From positions 59,504,539-59,568,538 of the forward strand of contig CM060976.1 in assembly GCA_030765065.1 (NCBI GenBank): DNA of 64,000 bases, written 5' to 3'. The stretch is from Deroplatys truncata. Lineage: Eukaryota > Arthropoda > Insecta > Mantodea > Mantidae. Numbering within the stretch: the first letter of the stretch is position 1; every line of letters starts with the position of its first letter. Of this stretch, positions 34,797 through 46,465 are shown piece after piece. The notes below the pieces were generated by a model that saw nothing but the letters and a program-made list of their open reading frames with translations, did not search any database and had not been told where the DNA came from. A program made the translations under genes and the position numbers.

Positions 34797-35068
34797 CCGA
34801 AAGTTATGCCAACTTCTAGTTCCCGAGGTCGCGGTTTCAAAACCGGTGGGCGATGGAATTTTTCGGGCGTAAGAATCCTTAGCATGGCTCCCTTCGGAAG
34901 GGAAGTGAAGCCGGTGGTCCCGTGTAGATTTACGTACGGCACGTAAAAGAACCTCAAGCCTGATAGAGAGGCCTCTGAGCAAAATTACCGGTACTTCACC
35001 TCCAATACAGAATGGGACGCTAAGGACCAGAGCAGTTAAAGAGCGTCCATAAATAAAACTCAATTTAA
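34797..35068 (+). mobile_element. tRNA-derived SINE, family A (5' truncated)
   Basis: It starts inside the tRNA head (ATGCCAACTTCTAGTTCCCG). The T arm GCGGTTTCAAAACCGGTGGG, body CTCCCTTCGGAAGGGAAGTG, and tail AAATAAAACTCAATTTAATT follow. The flanks CGAAAGTT (left) and CAAAAGTT (right) may be a decayed target duplication. It lies exactly at the broken end of the 34-kb transposase. Confidence 0.85.
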
Positions 35069-36164
35069 TTAAATTTAGTCAAAAGTTTTCGAATTTTTCT
35101 ATTGCATGTAATGATTATTATTCCATTTTTTGCTAAGGAACGAAAATAGTTATTTTCCTAACTGTATAGGAAAGAGAGCTTTTTCAGGACGATTAAAATT
35201 TACGGCCGAGGACCGAATATTGAAGGGAGTCCTGAAAAAAAACACACTTTGCTGAAGTTACGTACAATATTTTGTTTCGCACTATGCCGAAACACTTTAT
35301 ATAGTGGTTATAAATTGCACCCCATATTATGCTGGAAGGACGCAGTTGTACCGTTCATATGTTCATTATAGGGCCAACAGTTAAGCTGTTGATTTAACAA
35401 TTGAAGGGATGTTGGGTGGGAGTACGGAAAAAAGTGAACGGAGTTCAGTTTGACATACTCGTTTGTACAGCACGAAAGAATATATGTTACAATGATTATT
35501 TTTTTTACGGCACACAATTTTGTAGTTTTCTTGAAACGCCCACGTTATATTAGTTTACTTCCTTCCGTCTTGGTGTTTGCGAACCTTGGAGAGAGCGCCA
35601 CTATCAAGAGCCGGATGAATGAGCTCTGGAGTTCGGGACCGTAGGGTTGTCCCAGGATATAGTCGCCGTTAGTTGCGACGAGAGTTACGCCTTTTTTATT
35701 TTTCGTAAGTCTTTCGTTTGCATTAATATCATGTAATAACCACTTTGTTCATTATTTCTGACTGCCTTACGGTTCCTTTTTCGCCATACTGATGTTATTT
35801 TGAGCTATCCTGTTAGGTGGTTTATTTTTCTGTTTAACGGAAAGTTTTAGGCGTGATATGCCGAGAGCAAATGTACTTGCCCCCAGAAGTGAAATTGTCA
35901 AATTTGGCGACAAAAGGTTGTAGCACAGTAGTATGGCCGTCTAGTTGGCACATAGTTCCAAACTCCTTAAACAAACTGAAAATACATACAGTGAATTCTT
36001 AGTACAAGAGAATATATTAAATGTCTAACGTTTTTAGGGCAAGAAGCATAAAGATTTATTCAGACTTTGTTAAACTACGAAAGTTATGTATAGCGTTTTT
36101 GCAAATAGGAAATGCATTGGTAGAATTGTATCTACTTTTAATATTTTTTACGGGATTTTATATA
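35069..36164. other. unassigned stretch
   Basis: No recognised family. Open frames at 35308-35517, 35450-35644 and 36021-36239 are short and unsupported. Confidence 0.4.
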
Positions 36165-36510
36165 CGGAGTGGACCATTTAAGTTTAGGCTATACAATATC
36201 TCTAAAACTAAGTATTGTAGAAAGAAACGTCTTCAATAAAAATTGCTTGATATTCTGGAGGAAAATAAATGTCATTAGTCTGCTTCGTTTGGAGGACGTT
36301 ATGGTCGTCATTTTAGGGTCAATTTAATTTTTTTGAAATGGGAAACTACAATTAGTGTCAAATTAAATTAACCCTAACATGACCATCACAACGTCCTCCA
36401 AATAAAACATGACTACTTTCCTCCATAATATCAAGCAACTTTTATTCAAGACATTTCTTACCACAACGATTAGTTTTATTGTACAGACTCAACTTAAATT
36501 GTTCATCCTG
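36165..36510. mobile_element. complete foldback (palindromic) MITE
   Basis: A 346-bp element whose two arms of about 165 bp are near-complete inverted copies. The left arm starts CGGAGTGGACCATTTAAGTT and the right arm, inverted, starts CAGGATGAACAATTTAAGTT. Both carry AAACTAA, GTAGAAAG/GTGGTAAG, TTGCTTGATATT and TTTGGAGGACGTT. TATA flanks each side, consistent with TA target duplication. Other copies are at 12154-12400 (truncated) and 51682-52611 (half, split by a LINE). Non-coding. Confidence 0.92.
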
Positions 36511-37839
36511 TATATATTATTCTCCCCCTTTAATATAGATAGTAATCGCAAGTAAGAACAAGGGATTCTGGTGGTACTAACTATTAAGGAAGGTGGTGTT
36601 TTGCAGTAGGAGCTATGTTTTATTGAAGAGTGTAATCTGTGGGTTTCATGGATACGAAGACCTAGGGGAGACCGATTCACCTGTTATAAAATGTATATTG
36701 ATAAAGTTACTGCTAAGTAAACACAGAATTTTGTTTGGAACCCCCAAAGAACAACAAAAACCATGTTTACTCGTCCTGAACTTGTATGCGATCAATGAAA
36801 CGTGAAAATCAACCTGTCCTATCTCTTTAAAAGGCACACCTTTTGTCTCTCTTTTCGCGGTACAAAAATTCCGCTATCTGCACATCCGTCAAGCTTGGGA
36901 GGCTGTAAATTTGTAACATATTCAGCGGTATTTTTTTCTCCCCAGGGCCATACCAACGTTACGTTGATGTGTACACCACTACATCATTTGTACATTTGTT
37001 TATTTCCACCCAACTAATAGCGGTTGATAAGTCGATGATTAATGAGAATGGGGTTGTACAGCCCTGAGTCGCACACTTCATGTTTTTCAGTTTTGCTCAG
37101 ATATGTCGTCGTTCCATTAAATTCTTTTGAAAGCTTGACAACTTCTAAAAGACGGTCACTTAAGCATTGAAATGCATTAAAGAATAGAAAAATGTTGAAG
37201 AAAAGTTTGCTATTCATGAAGAGGGTAACAAAGGGAATTCGTTTACTTCCACTCCCATTAAGTTCAGTCGATAGCGTCCATCATTTGTCCATAAATAGAC
37301 TCTTCTAATAGTGAACAGAGTTGCTCATCTTAAGCTCGAAATCTGTGTCATCAAAACACCAGGGAGTTCATTTTGGAGAAGAAATATCGATACCTAGAAT
37401 AAAATTGTAACAAAAGGTTTCCTGGCAGTTTTCGATTTTGGATAGATAAATAATCTATGTTAGTATGCATAACGAGCTACCCTGAAACCAAAAGTAACAT
37501 TATTAAAGGGACTAAGTTAGTTGCCACTGAGTAATGGGTAACTGTTTGCTATTAAACTTAATGTATAAATCTATAGATCCCATTTAGAGAACAGGATATA
37601 TAACATCCAAATTACTTTACCCAAATTATAGCCTCTCTAAACATTAGCTCATTATAGAAGGTTGTGAAAAACGTTAAATGTCAAATAATTAAAAGCATAA
37701 CTTTTCGATAATCCCTTTCTTTCCTTTTTCTTATATAAAATTTCAAAATTGTAGTTGTTTTAAGAGCTTTACCAAAACTTTTTGCTGCTTTCCGTGCAAT
37801 AAACTAAAACATATTGTGGTTTCCAACGCTCCCTATATT
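36511..37839. other. unassigned stretch
   Basis: Short open frames only. No repeat shared with the rest of the window recognised. Confidence 0.35.
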
Positions 37840-37934
37840 GTATACGACCTTCGAGGGGACCTCGTTCCACCAAGCGAAGACTGGGCCCATTTATTATCTG
37901 AAAGTACCCAGAGGCCAGTATCCGTTACCTTCGA
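37840..37934 (-). mobile_element. SINE family C body fragment
   Basis: GACCTCGTTCCACCAAGCGA and CCGTTACCTTCGATTT align with GAACCTCGAACCACCAAGCC and CCGTTACCTCCGATGG of the copy at 24685-24920. The head is missing. Confidence 0.6.
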
Positions 37935-38099
37935 TTTAAGTTCTGTGTATACAAAGTACAGCAGCTGATTTATATTCGGAATGCCACCAATACGGTTTGC
38001 TGATTGGCGGATAGCTGATCACATGATATCTGCACGCCATCTTGGGCCTCAATATAAACGTAAGGAAACAGCTGTGTCGAAGCTGATTTATGGGTGAAA

Positions 38100-38263
38100 A
38101 TGTCAGATTGTTGTGCTTTCGGGTGTAGAGGGCACAAAAGCATAATAACCTGTGTTGGTCACTGTCCAAACTCACGAAATTGGAGACAAGGAGGATTTGG
38201 TTAGCCAAAATTAGTAGAAAGTACTGGAGTCCTGGCGAAGATGCAATATTTTGTGAACTAAGT
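38100..38263 (+). pseudogene. THAP-domain relic (P-element-type or host THAP gene)
   Basis: The plus strand opens MSDCCAFGCRG at 38100, the usual start of a THAP DNA-binding domain (C-x4-C). After a one-base frame change the next segment reads LSKLTKLETRRIWLAKISRK, then YWSPGEDAIFCE. This matches the domain's invariant Trp, basic stretch and the Cys of its CxxH end, where the His is lost. THAP zinc fingers occur in P-element transposases and host regulators. The domain lies between inverted copies of a ~26-bp sequence (37938-37963 and 39235-39260), suggesting a transposon. The rest of a transposase is not recognisable. Confidence 0.6.
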
Positions 38264-38377
38264 ACATATTCTTTATTTATTTAACATTTATTTAATACTG
38301 GATTTTACGAGTGATTAAATCTTTATATTACGCACTTTCAATCGTTTTGTGCTTCTGGAATAGATCATTTCAAGTTT

Positions 38378-38698
38378 CTATATATTATAAACACAACGAT
38401 TTTTTTGGGATTTGGCTGATTCCAATATTAACCTTTCTGACATATCAGTTTCGTTGAAGTATTTAGCTGGAAATGCAAACATTTTATAGTTAGTTTCACG
38501 ATTATTGGTATAAACAACGGTGGCACAGGTTTCTTTATGCAGTTTATCAGGGCTAGCATGCACTAGGTTTACAATATCACTGTAGTCGGAACTTAAAAAG
38601 TATGAATGCAATAAATTCCATACATATAGTGCTAAATTTGTATATTTTTCTACTCTACTTATCACATGCATTTTTATATTTATAGCCAAAAGTTGCAT
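38378..38698 (-). other. 106-codon open frame, unrecognised
   Basis: It lies inside the inverted-repeat pair but is opposite in strand to the THAP relic. The composition (LHSYFLSSDYSDIVNLVHA, then CATVVYTNNRETNYKMFAFP) is protein-like rather than AT-random, but I know no family it belongs to. It could be a transposase remnant or chance. Confidence 0.25.
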
Positions 38699-39260
38699 AA
38701 AGTAAATATGTCCAACTAGAAGAGCTTATTAATGCTTTCGGCATGCTTTCAGATGCTATTAAACTATGTCTATTTTCAATATTATTTTGCAGATATTAAG
38801 ATGTTAGTTTATAATTAGTATCATTTTTCTAAACGGGATCCCTTTCTAAAGGAGATTTATAGCAGTAAACAAAAATCTTACATAAAAATGTGCAACACAT
38901 CGGTAGATTTCCTTGTGAATATCAAAGTGTCATAATGCATTTTCTTTATATCGCTTCTTTAATTAATAAATGTTTGTTAATAGTTATTATAATGCCACAG
39001 TGTTTTTCTAAACTTTTCTTTTCTTTTATCCCACAACATTAATTTCCGAAAACAGCGTTAACGCAGATTTAAATAAAGTAATTCTTTTAATGACGGAAAT
39101 ACGTTAGTTGTGGACAAGCACATTGGTATTCTTTTGTGTATGATTTTCGTGTTTTATTTCGGGTTTTCTAAGATCGCAACCAGTCTATATGGGAAGAGGC
39201 GAGACTTCAGGCCAACATGGCTGCCGCGCTAACCTTTGCTGTACTTTGTATACAGAGAAC

Positions 39261-39735
39261 TTTACCTCCGATGGCAGATGACAAAGAGCCTACAGATTTG
39301 TGGTGGACTGCAAACCATGTCGAGCTTTGGGGACACTTCACATCAGCTAAAAATAAAGGCCTGGATAGGAGCGACTTAAAATCGAAACAAGAACTCTCAT
39401 TACGAGCACCATGACCTGAGCTACCCAAGAAACTCATACTGAGAAATGTTTTTTACATACATTATAATTTGTATCCTTTATTCTCATTGTGAAGTTATCA
39501 TGGACAAAAAGCAGAAGTAGAAGTAACGAGCAGAATTTTGTGTAACAGATCTATTACTTAGGTGGGTTCTAATTTGTTATTAAATGTCATAAAAATTCTT
39601 TTATTCTCGTTATTGAAAACTTCACACAAACATTATTATGTTCCATAAAGAGTGAAGACGAATGCATGGTCTTTTGGACTGAGAAAATGTGAGAGGGGTT
39701 AATGTTGAAAATAAGATTAAGAGAGACAGAGGGTA
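39261..39735. other. unassigned stretch
   Basis: The start (TTTACCTCCGATGGCAGATG, near 39264) resembles SINE C body sequence. The rest is unrecognised. Confidence 0.35.
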
Positions 39736-40600
39736 ACAGAAAAAAAATCTGATGTGATGCATTCACATGAATTTCTTTACACACTATCGTTTATTATCCC
39801 GTATACAAATTGTTCTTACTCAAGCTTATGTTTCTATCTGCTACATTTTAATCCAAATAAGCATTTGCAGAAATAGCTACATTACGCATTTCGTTATTGA
39901 TATATACAAAGAGAACAGCGATAGTCAAATGTTTAACAGGGTGCTATATGCTGTCCTTAAAATTCCATACTGTTTCCATGCAATCGCGAGAATGTTAAAA
40001 GGACTTGAAGACAATGACCAATAAATGAATAATTTGAACATTTAATAACAGATATCTCAGAAACGGCTTTTACCACAAAAAAGTTATTTTAGTAAATGCT
40101 GTGCTTTAAAGAGATATACATTTCTTGTGAACTACGTTTTCGTCTAATCCTTAACGTTTATCAGTTATACTATATTATACAAAATTCCTTCCGAATGAAG
40201 AGAACTATTCCCAGAAAATTCAAGACATACATTTTATATATCATATAAATATGTTTCATATGTGGTATTTTAATAAAAATCGTTTGAGCCATTTTCTAGA
40301 AAATCACAATTTCGAAAAATGTGCCATATCAAGGGTAGTTTGGGGTGGGAGAATTTTGTTGAAGGTCTTCGTGTCGCACCATTAGAAGATATTGAACCTA
40401 AATACCAAGTTTGGTATTTATCCGACTTCTAGTTTTTGAGTAATGGTGCCCACAGACTCGCACATTGGACATGTTTCCAAAAATGCTTTATATGGATTCA
40501 TTGGGTCTCAAAACATGTATTTCGGTGAAAGTAGGTAACGAATTTTTGGGTGGAATGTAATACTTCCCCTACTTACTATACGTAGTAGAGAAAGTAAAAA
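39736..40600 (-). repeat. family R copy 6 (near complete)
   Basis: In minus orientation it runs from AATCTGATGTGATGCATTCA (tail) to GTAGTAGAGAAAGTAAAAA (head). Landmarks: CAAATTCCTTCCGAATGAAG -like block near 40180, TTTGGGGTGGGAGAATTTTG, GAACCTAAATACCAAGTTTG, and CCCCTACTTACTATACGTAG next to the head. The CA tract is short in this copy. Confidence 0.93.
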
Positions 40601-40837
40601 GCTATGGTCAGATTTTAAGGGGAGAAATTCAGAAGGCTGAATGAAAGGGGGCGAAAGAAAGAGAAACAGAGGGAAGGTGAGACGTATGTAGTTAAGTGAG
40701 AGGGAGAAAGAGAAGGAGAAGGAGAAAACCTCTGTAGTTAACACAACGTGAGCAGAGCTTCACGTTTTGGTAGTAAGTATAAAATCGTTCGATTTTTGTT
40801 AGTTTTTCTGCTTTTAAGATCTGCAATTTATAATGAC

Positions 40838-41165
40838 GTACTTAGCCGTGGCTAGTGAGTGGTGCTCTGTTTTCCGGGCAAGGAATGCACCCGGATTCAA
40901 TCCCATCTAGGGGGGAGGGGATGCGGATTTTATGTCCCAGATATAGGACCGGTGCCTGCTTAGCATAGTGAGGAAAATGAGGAGCTGCGATAGGCAGCGG
41001 TTCTGGACTTGTGAGCCAACTTTCCGGCTGGCGGATGCGTGATGCTGACCACATCACCTCCCCGTATCGGTTGGATGATCGTCCGTCTCTGCCGTGCGCC
41101 CGTGGGCGTGAGGCCGACAGTGGGTTGCGAGCCCCAGGCGCGTCGCGGTTTATAGCGCCACAAGA
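40838..41165 (+). mobile_element. tRNA-derived SINE, family D
   Basis: Head GCCGTGGCTAGTGAGTGGTG (A box) and CACCCGGATTCAATCCCATC (B box). The body shares GTATCGGTTGGATGATCGTC and TCTCTGCCGTGCGCCCGTGG with the copy at 27483-27775. It is distinctly GC-richer than its flanks. Confidence 0.75.
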
Positions 41166-41454
41166 TTTATTTGATGCATAACTACACATAAAAAAATATT
41201 ATGGGCGAGCGTAGTAGTAGATAGGTAGAGGTGTAACACAATTCTCATTTACAGAGCTCTTTTAGGGGGGGGGGGCTCTCACCTATTTAGGATGATAAAG
41301 ACAACAGAGTCATCTCTTGGACTTGAGAAAATCTAGCCTTATTTTCTTTCTTCCCTTTTTCTAAATATTTTGGGTGATGGAATTGGTGGCAACGAAGGAC
41401 GACTGATAACTTTGCGAAATCAATCCGGGGTCCGAAGCGCTGAAACTCAACTGG
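41166..41454. other. short unassigned stretch with a G homopolymer
   Basis: A run of about 11 G follows TTTTA near 41264. Nothing else recognised. Confidence 0.4.
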
Positions 41455-41615
41455 ACAGCATGATCCAAGCCGGATTCAATTTGCGCTCTCCACATTTGTA
41501 GTCGATGGTTGCCAACGTGCTACCCAACTACGCCACTCTACGGGCAGCCGAGGTCGTTAAGGCACGGAAAGCCCATGATCTGTGGTTCAGGTGTAGACAT
41601 TACATTGAAATTTTC
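41455..41615. mobile_element. two opposed tRNA-like fragments
   Basis: On the minus strand, GTAGAGTGGCGTAGTTGGGT (A-box-like) leads to TTGAATCCGGCTTGG (decayed B box). On the plus strand, from 41545, CAGCCGAGGTCGTTAAGGCA and TGTGGTTCAGG look like a second tRNA-like head. They are probably two SINE fragments joined head to head. Confidence 0.4.
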
Positions 41616-42925
41616 AAGTCTATATCAAGGTCACAAGAGTGTGCTTTTGATTCAAAAAGCTTTTATTAACACACTGTGTTTTTGTGTTCAAAATAAACAA
41701 ATTATTACTATTACGTAAAACAACACACATAATTAGCTATGTGCAACCAACAGAATATTTCTAACTGGTGAGACAATTAATGGTCCACGAATTCTACATC
41801 CCTAGGTGGAGTAATACCACCATTAGTACAATTAATGTGTAACCCATGGTATACTTTTACAAAAACAAAGACGGAAAAATGAACGTGCAGTACTTAAGGA
41901 TTAGCCAGTTTGTGGAAAGAAGAGCGACAGTACAAGAAGGTGTTAACATCCTTGGCCCTATGCGAGGCTTGAGCCCTTGTCAGAAAAGTTTTCTAAAAGA
42001 CCTGATTAATTGCGAAAACAAAGAATATACTCACTTATTAATGACTTCAGTTTTCGGTCATCACTTTTTTGTGCGAGTGTACGAGATGCTTTTGCTGGAA
42101 ACCGTAACCTGCCTGAAGGTGGAATCGTGCGCATTGCAGAACAGCACACCTTCATTCATAGAAAGTATATTCAACAACAACAGCTTATGGTTACTTCACG
42201 CATAAATTGCAGCACTACATTGTTTAAATCGTTAGTAGCCATTTGCTCGCTCCTCAAGTCTAAATCCAGGTAATTATTATAATTCTGTGTTTTAATATTT
42301 CGACTTCATACATTTGTCTCAGTTGAATTAAGTGCTTAACAGCTGTGTAGAGGCAGGATGCTATTTCCAAAGTCTATTATACACAACATTAAAGGACACG
42401 GAAGAAAACACGTTGGAGTACGTATTTACTGCTATATTCAATACATCGAATATAGAATTACGGGAATGTCAGCACTACTGGTAGGCGGTAAAGAGGTGGT
42501 CAATGTGGGCTTAAGAAGAGAAGGCTCGAGTCTGAGAGCGCTGAGGGGCATGGCCAGTACTAAACAAATGGTTTTGTTACTTCTGCTATGTTTTAAATCC
42601 ATTTAAATTCATTCCAGCATTATAAGATTTAATATTTTGATAATAAATAACAACAAAATAAGAAATCAAACCTAATCCATCTCAACCTAATAAAATTTTA
42701 TTAAATTTGGACTAACAATTAAAAACACTATTGATAATACAAATATTAAAACCAAAAAATGAATCGATTTAATGTAATTTCCTTTTGCATGAACATAATA
42801 AAGATTACATTTGCAAAGAAAACCAATATTATTAATGAATTATAAGAATAAATGGATTAAAAGAAATGTAATAAAAAGAAAATGAGTGTATAAACTTAAA
42901 AAAAACGAAATTGAATTAAATTTTA
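41616..42925. other. unassigned stretch with a 119-codon open frame
   Basis: A plus-strand frame at 41846-42205 overlaps another at 42010-42273. Neither contains a motif I recognise and they could be parts of a decayed gene. AT-rich sequence follows to 42925. Confidence 0.3.
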
Positions 42926-43706
42926 AAAAGTCTGATATGTTACATTCACATGACTATCTACTCTCTATCATTTATTAATGGGTGTACAAACTATTGTTAC
43001 CCAAAGCTTATTTTTCTATCTACTACATTTTAATCCAAATAAATAGCTACACTACACATTTCGTTAAAGACACAAAGGGAACAGCGATAGTCAAATGTTT
43101 AAGAACTGCACGCTATACGCTGCCTTAAAATTCCAAGCTGTTTCCATGCAATCGAGAGAAACAACTGAATGTTGACAGGACTTTAAGAGAGGTGAACAAT
43201 TCGAAGCATTAATAACGGACATATCAAAAATGGCTTATGCTACAAAAAATGTATTTAAAATAAATTGTGTGTTTCAAAGAGATCTGCATTTCTGAGTAGT
43301 ACGTTTTCGTCTCTCGCTTAACGCTTCAAGATATACATTTTATTTGTCATGTAAATATCTTTAATATGTGGTAATTTATCAAAATCCATAGAGCCATTAT
43401 TTAGAAAATAAAAGATTTCAAAAATGGTCCATGTAAAGGGTAGCTTGGGAAAGGGGATTTTCTTGAAGGTCTTCGTCTCGCATTTTTGAAAGGTACTGAA
43501 CCTAAATACAAACTTCGGTATTTATCCCACTTTTCGTTTTTTGATTATGCTTCACAGACACACACACACATGGACCTTTCTCTAAAAATGCCCTTTTTGG
43601 ATTCAGGGGTCACCAAAGCAAGTATTTCCGTGAAATATCGGTATCGAATTTTTGGTTGGAATTCAATAGCTTCTCTACCTCTGTGTACGTGGAGAGAAAG
43701 TAAAGA
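42926..43706 (-). repeat. family R copy 7
   Basis: In minus orientation it runs from AAGTCTGATATGTTACATTC (tail) to GTGGAGAGAAAGTAAAG (head). Landmarks: TTAAAATTCCAAGCTGTTTC, AAGGGGATTTTCTTGAAGGT, and CACAGACACACACACACATG (CA tract). Confidence 0.9.
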
Positions 43707-43710
43707 GAAG

Positions 43711-43735
43711 TGAATAGGCTCTCAAAGCCTATTCA
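43711..43735. other. perfect 10-bp hairpin
   Basis: TGAATAGGCT, loop CTCAA, AGCCTATTCA, directly beside the head of family R copy 7. No poly-T or other context assigns a role. Confidence 0.7.
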
Positions 43736-43993
43736 TTCTGCTCGACACCGTGGTCAATTCACACTGGCATGTCTGCGTGCGAGCCTTCAAGGATCATGTC
43801 AGATTTTAAATGTTAAATGTAAGCGATAGCTGAGCAGTTATAAATATGTAGGTATATAGGGGAATTACAGAGGTTCAAAGTCGATTTACGAATGTGTTCT
43901 GTTGTTTTAGCTGTTTTCGATAAACAGAAGACAAGTACTTTCCAATTGCAAAAGCTTAATTTATGTAAGTTTTCTTTCTCTCTATCTCTCTCT

Positions 43994-44037
<44 letters not shown>

Positions 44038-44511
44038 ACACATACACACACATGCTGCAGATGGACCCTCCTTTATTTTCAAAATATGTATCAAATTAAT
44101 AAGCATTAAAATTAAAAGCAAAATTATTAATGGCGGATATGTAAAGGCTCTGTTGCTGTTACTGTCCTCATTGTTGGAGTATGTATGTTGTTGTGGCCGA
44201 TTAGTTTATATTACTGTGTTTAATCCCTATAATTCATATATCTGTTATGCATTAAAATATATAGTGTTAGCATACGTTAAACATTGATTTTAGGTGAAAA
44301 AAATAGTAACGTACGAGTATGGGGTATTCGAACTGCGGTAGTTTTAATTACCTGACGCGGTCATCAGGACATCTGAAAATGGTATTTTCTAATTATCGTA
44401 CATCTTCAAAATGAATCTAGTTTGACGAATACCGTAAGCGAATGTTTACGTTGTTCTCGAATCGGAATCGCTTTCTAACTATTACTAATTTTTTCTGTCT
44501 TAGGATGTATA
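43736..44511. other. unassigned stretch with TC/CA microsatellite
   Basis: A (TC)n-(GC)n-(CA)n tract lies at about 43975-44053. Open frames across it reflect the simple repeat. Confidence 0.6.
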
Positions 44512-45617
44512 CAGAATGTTTCCGCAATGATACAAGCTTTCAGGGAAGATTAAGGAGGACAAATGTATGGATTTGATATAAGAAACCCCGGTCCGTAAAC
44601 AACTCCGTCGCAAGTTGCTTTGGGATACCTATGAACGTGAAATTGTGCGAACTTACGAATATCTGTATTTTACTTTGATATACTACTTACACAAACCGTG
44701 ATTCTACAACAGGCCTTCCAAATGGCGTCATTCAGCTCCGATACAGGTATTACAACGTCGAAGTTTTTCGTACTTGAGCGAGAACCCTGGAGTCGCTCTG
44801 ACAATGTCAAGGCAGTGAGAATTCGATCCTCACTTCCCTGTGCGTGCACTTTTCACCGATGATGCCTATTTCACCAAGGTCTAAATAGTCGCAATAGTAA
44901 TGTGTGGGACGATGAGAATCACCACGCTACAGTTGTAAGGTGCCATCAAAACAGATTTGCAGTGAACGTATGGGCGGGCATAGTCAATGATGATTTAATA
45001 GGCCCAGTGTATACTGTGTTTTTGAGAGACATACTCCCCGGTTCTTGGAACGTATCCCACTCGTGGTACGTCAATGTATGTGATTTCAACATGATGGAGC
45101 ACCAGCTCACTTTTCACATCATACTCGTGAACACCTTAACCAGACGTTCCCTGAAGGAGGAAGATTAGGTCCTGTTTCATGGCAAGCTCGTTCACCTGAT
45201 CAGACTCCACTTGATTTTTTCTTGCAGGGCCATGTGAAAAGTCTTGTGTTCGAGACACCAGTACCAAATGAAGAGGAGCTACTAGCACGAATTCTCACTG
45301 CCTGAAACATCGTCGGAGCGACTCCAGGATTTCTCGCCTAAGTACGACAGAACTTCGTCCGACGTTGCAATGCCTGCATCGGAGCTGAAGGACACCATTT
45401 TGAACACCTGTTGTAATATCAAGGCTTGCGTAGGTAGTGCAGCGAAGTAAAGGGCACATGTTAAGTTCGCATCATTTCACGTTCATAGGTATCCCAAAAA
45501 ACTTTCGCTTATAGCTTGCGATGGAGTTGTTTTCGGACCGGGGTTCCTTATATGAAATTCATACATTTGTCCTTAACTTTCCCTGAAAGTTTGTATCATC
45601 ATCACGGAAACATCCTG
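44512..45617 (+). mobile_element. mariner-like element with one end duplicated as an inverted copy
   Basis: TA flanks (44510-44511, 45618-45619) and CAGAATGTTTCCGCAATGAT / inverted CAGGATGTTTCCGTGATGAT ends define it. The inverted repeat is far longer than a terminal repeat: 44512-44825 (314 bp) is an inverted copy of 45288-45617 (330 bp), and this includes the coding sequence for the transposase C-terminus. The normal 5' end and transposase N-terminus are therefore replaced. The remaining transposase segment is read on the plus strand and is broken. Confidence 0.92.
44826..45418 (+). pseudogene. DUF4817-type mariner-like transposase, catalytic part, broken
   Basis: Plus strand. FPVRALFTDDAYFTK (44839 on) holds the first catalytic Asp, followed by a frame break. 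FAVNVWAGIVNDDLIGPVYT (about 44957 on) is intact. Near 45096 the second Asp site reads MMEHQLTFHI in one frame and a decayed DGAPAHFSH in another. RSPDQTPLDFFLQGHVKSLV (about 45190) holds the third Asp. The C-terminus CNACIGAEGHHFEHLL ends at a TAA near 45415. There are stop codons at LTA*NIVG and FLA*VRQ. The protein is clearly inactive. Confidence 0.88.
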
Positions 45618-45644
45618 TATATGTTTAAACGGTACTTGAAGGTA

Positions 45645-46465
45645 CGATATACTATTACTTTCACCATCACGTACGTAGTAGGTAGATAATTATTGCATTT
45701 CACCCAAACATTTGATGTCGGAAATACATTTATGAGACCCCCTGAATGAAAAAAAGCATAACTCAAAAGCAAAACGTTGGATAAATACCAAACTGGGCAT
45801 TTAGGCTCAGCACCTTCCAAAGATGTGACACAACTTTTAAGAAAATCCCCCACCCCAAATTACGTTTATATGGAACATTTTTATAAATTTCTATTTCCTC
45901 AAAAAATATCTTAACGATTTTAACTAAAATACCATATATTAAAGATATTTACATTACAAATAAACTGTATATCTTGAATTTTCAGGGAATAGCCTGTGAA
46001 GTCCACTTCATTCGGAATGAAGTTTTTATAATCTTGTATAACTGAAAACGTTATGCAATAAACGAAAACGTACTGTACAGAAAATGTAGATCTCTTTCAA
46101 ACACACAATTTATATAAAATACCTTTTTGTGACATCAGCTATTTCCCAGATATGGTTATTAATGGATTGAATTGTTCAATAATTTGTCATTCTTTTCAAA
46201 TCCTTTCGATATTCAGTTGTCGCGATTGCATGCAAAGAGCATGGAATTTTAAGGCCGGTACATAGTGCCCAGTTCTTCAAAATTTGACTATCACTATTGC
46301 ATTTTTATCTGTAACGAAATGTGTAATACAGCTGTTTCTGGAATGGTTTATCTCGATTAAAATGTAATAGAAGAAACAAAAACTTTCGTAAGAGTAATTT
46401 TTATACACACTAATAAGATATAGAAGGTAGAGAAAGTCATATGAATGTAACATACCAGATAATTT
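45645..46465 (+). repeat. family R copy 8
   Basis: The head is decayed (ATTACTTTCACCATCACGTA). It then has TTGCATTTCACCCAAACATT, AAAGCATAACTCAAAAGCAA, CACTTCATTCGGAATGAAGT, and the tail GGTAGAGAAAGTCATATGAA. It begins within 30 bp of the end of the mariner-like element. Confidence 0.88.

Larger units (their letters stand above)
37938..39260. repeat. inverted repeat pair around the THAP relic
   Basis: AGTTCTGTGTATACAAAGTA followed by CAGCA on the left is matched in inverse by TGCTGTACTTTGTATACAGA followed by GAACT on the right, about 1.3 kb apart. I could not find target duplications outside them. Confidence 0.55.

Noticed and set aside
41846..42273. Two overlapping plus-strand frames (119 and 87 codons)
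   Set aside because: No recognised motif. They could be a decayed gene but this cannot be shown from sequence.
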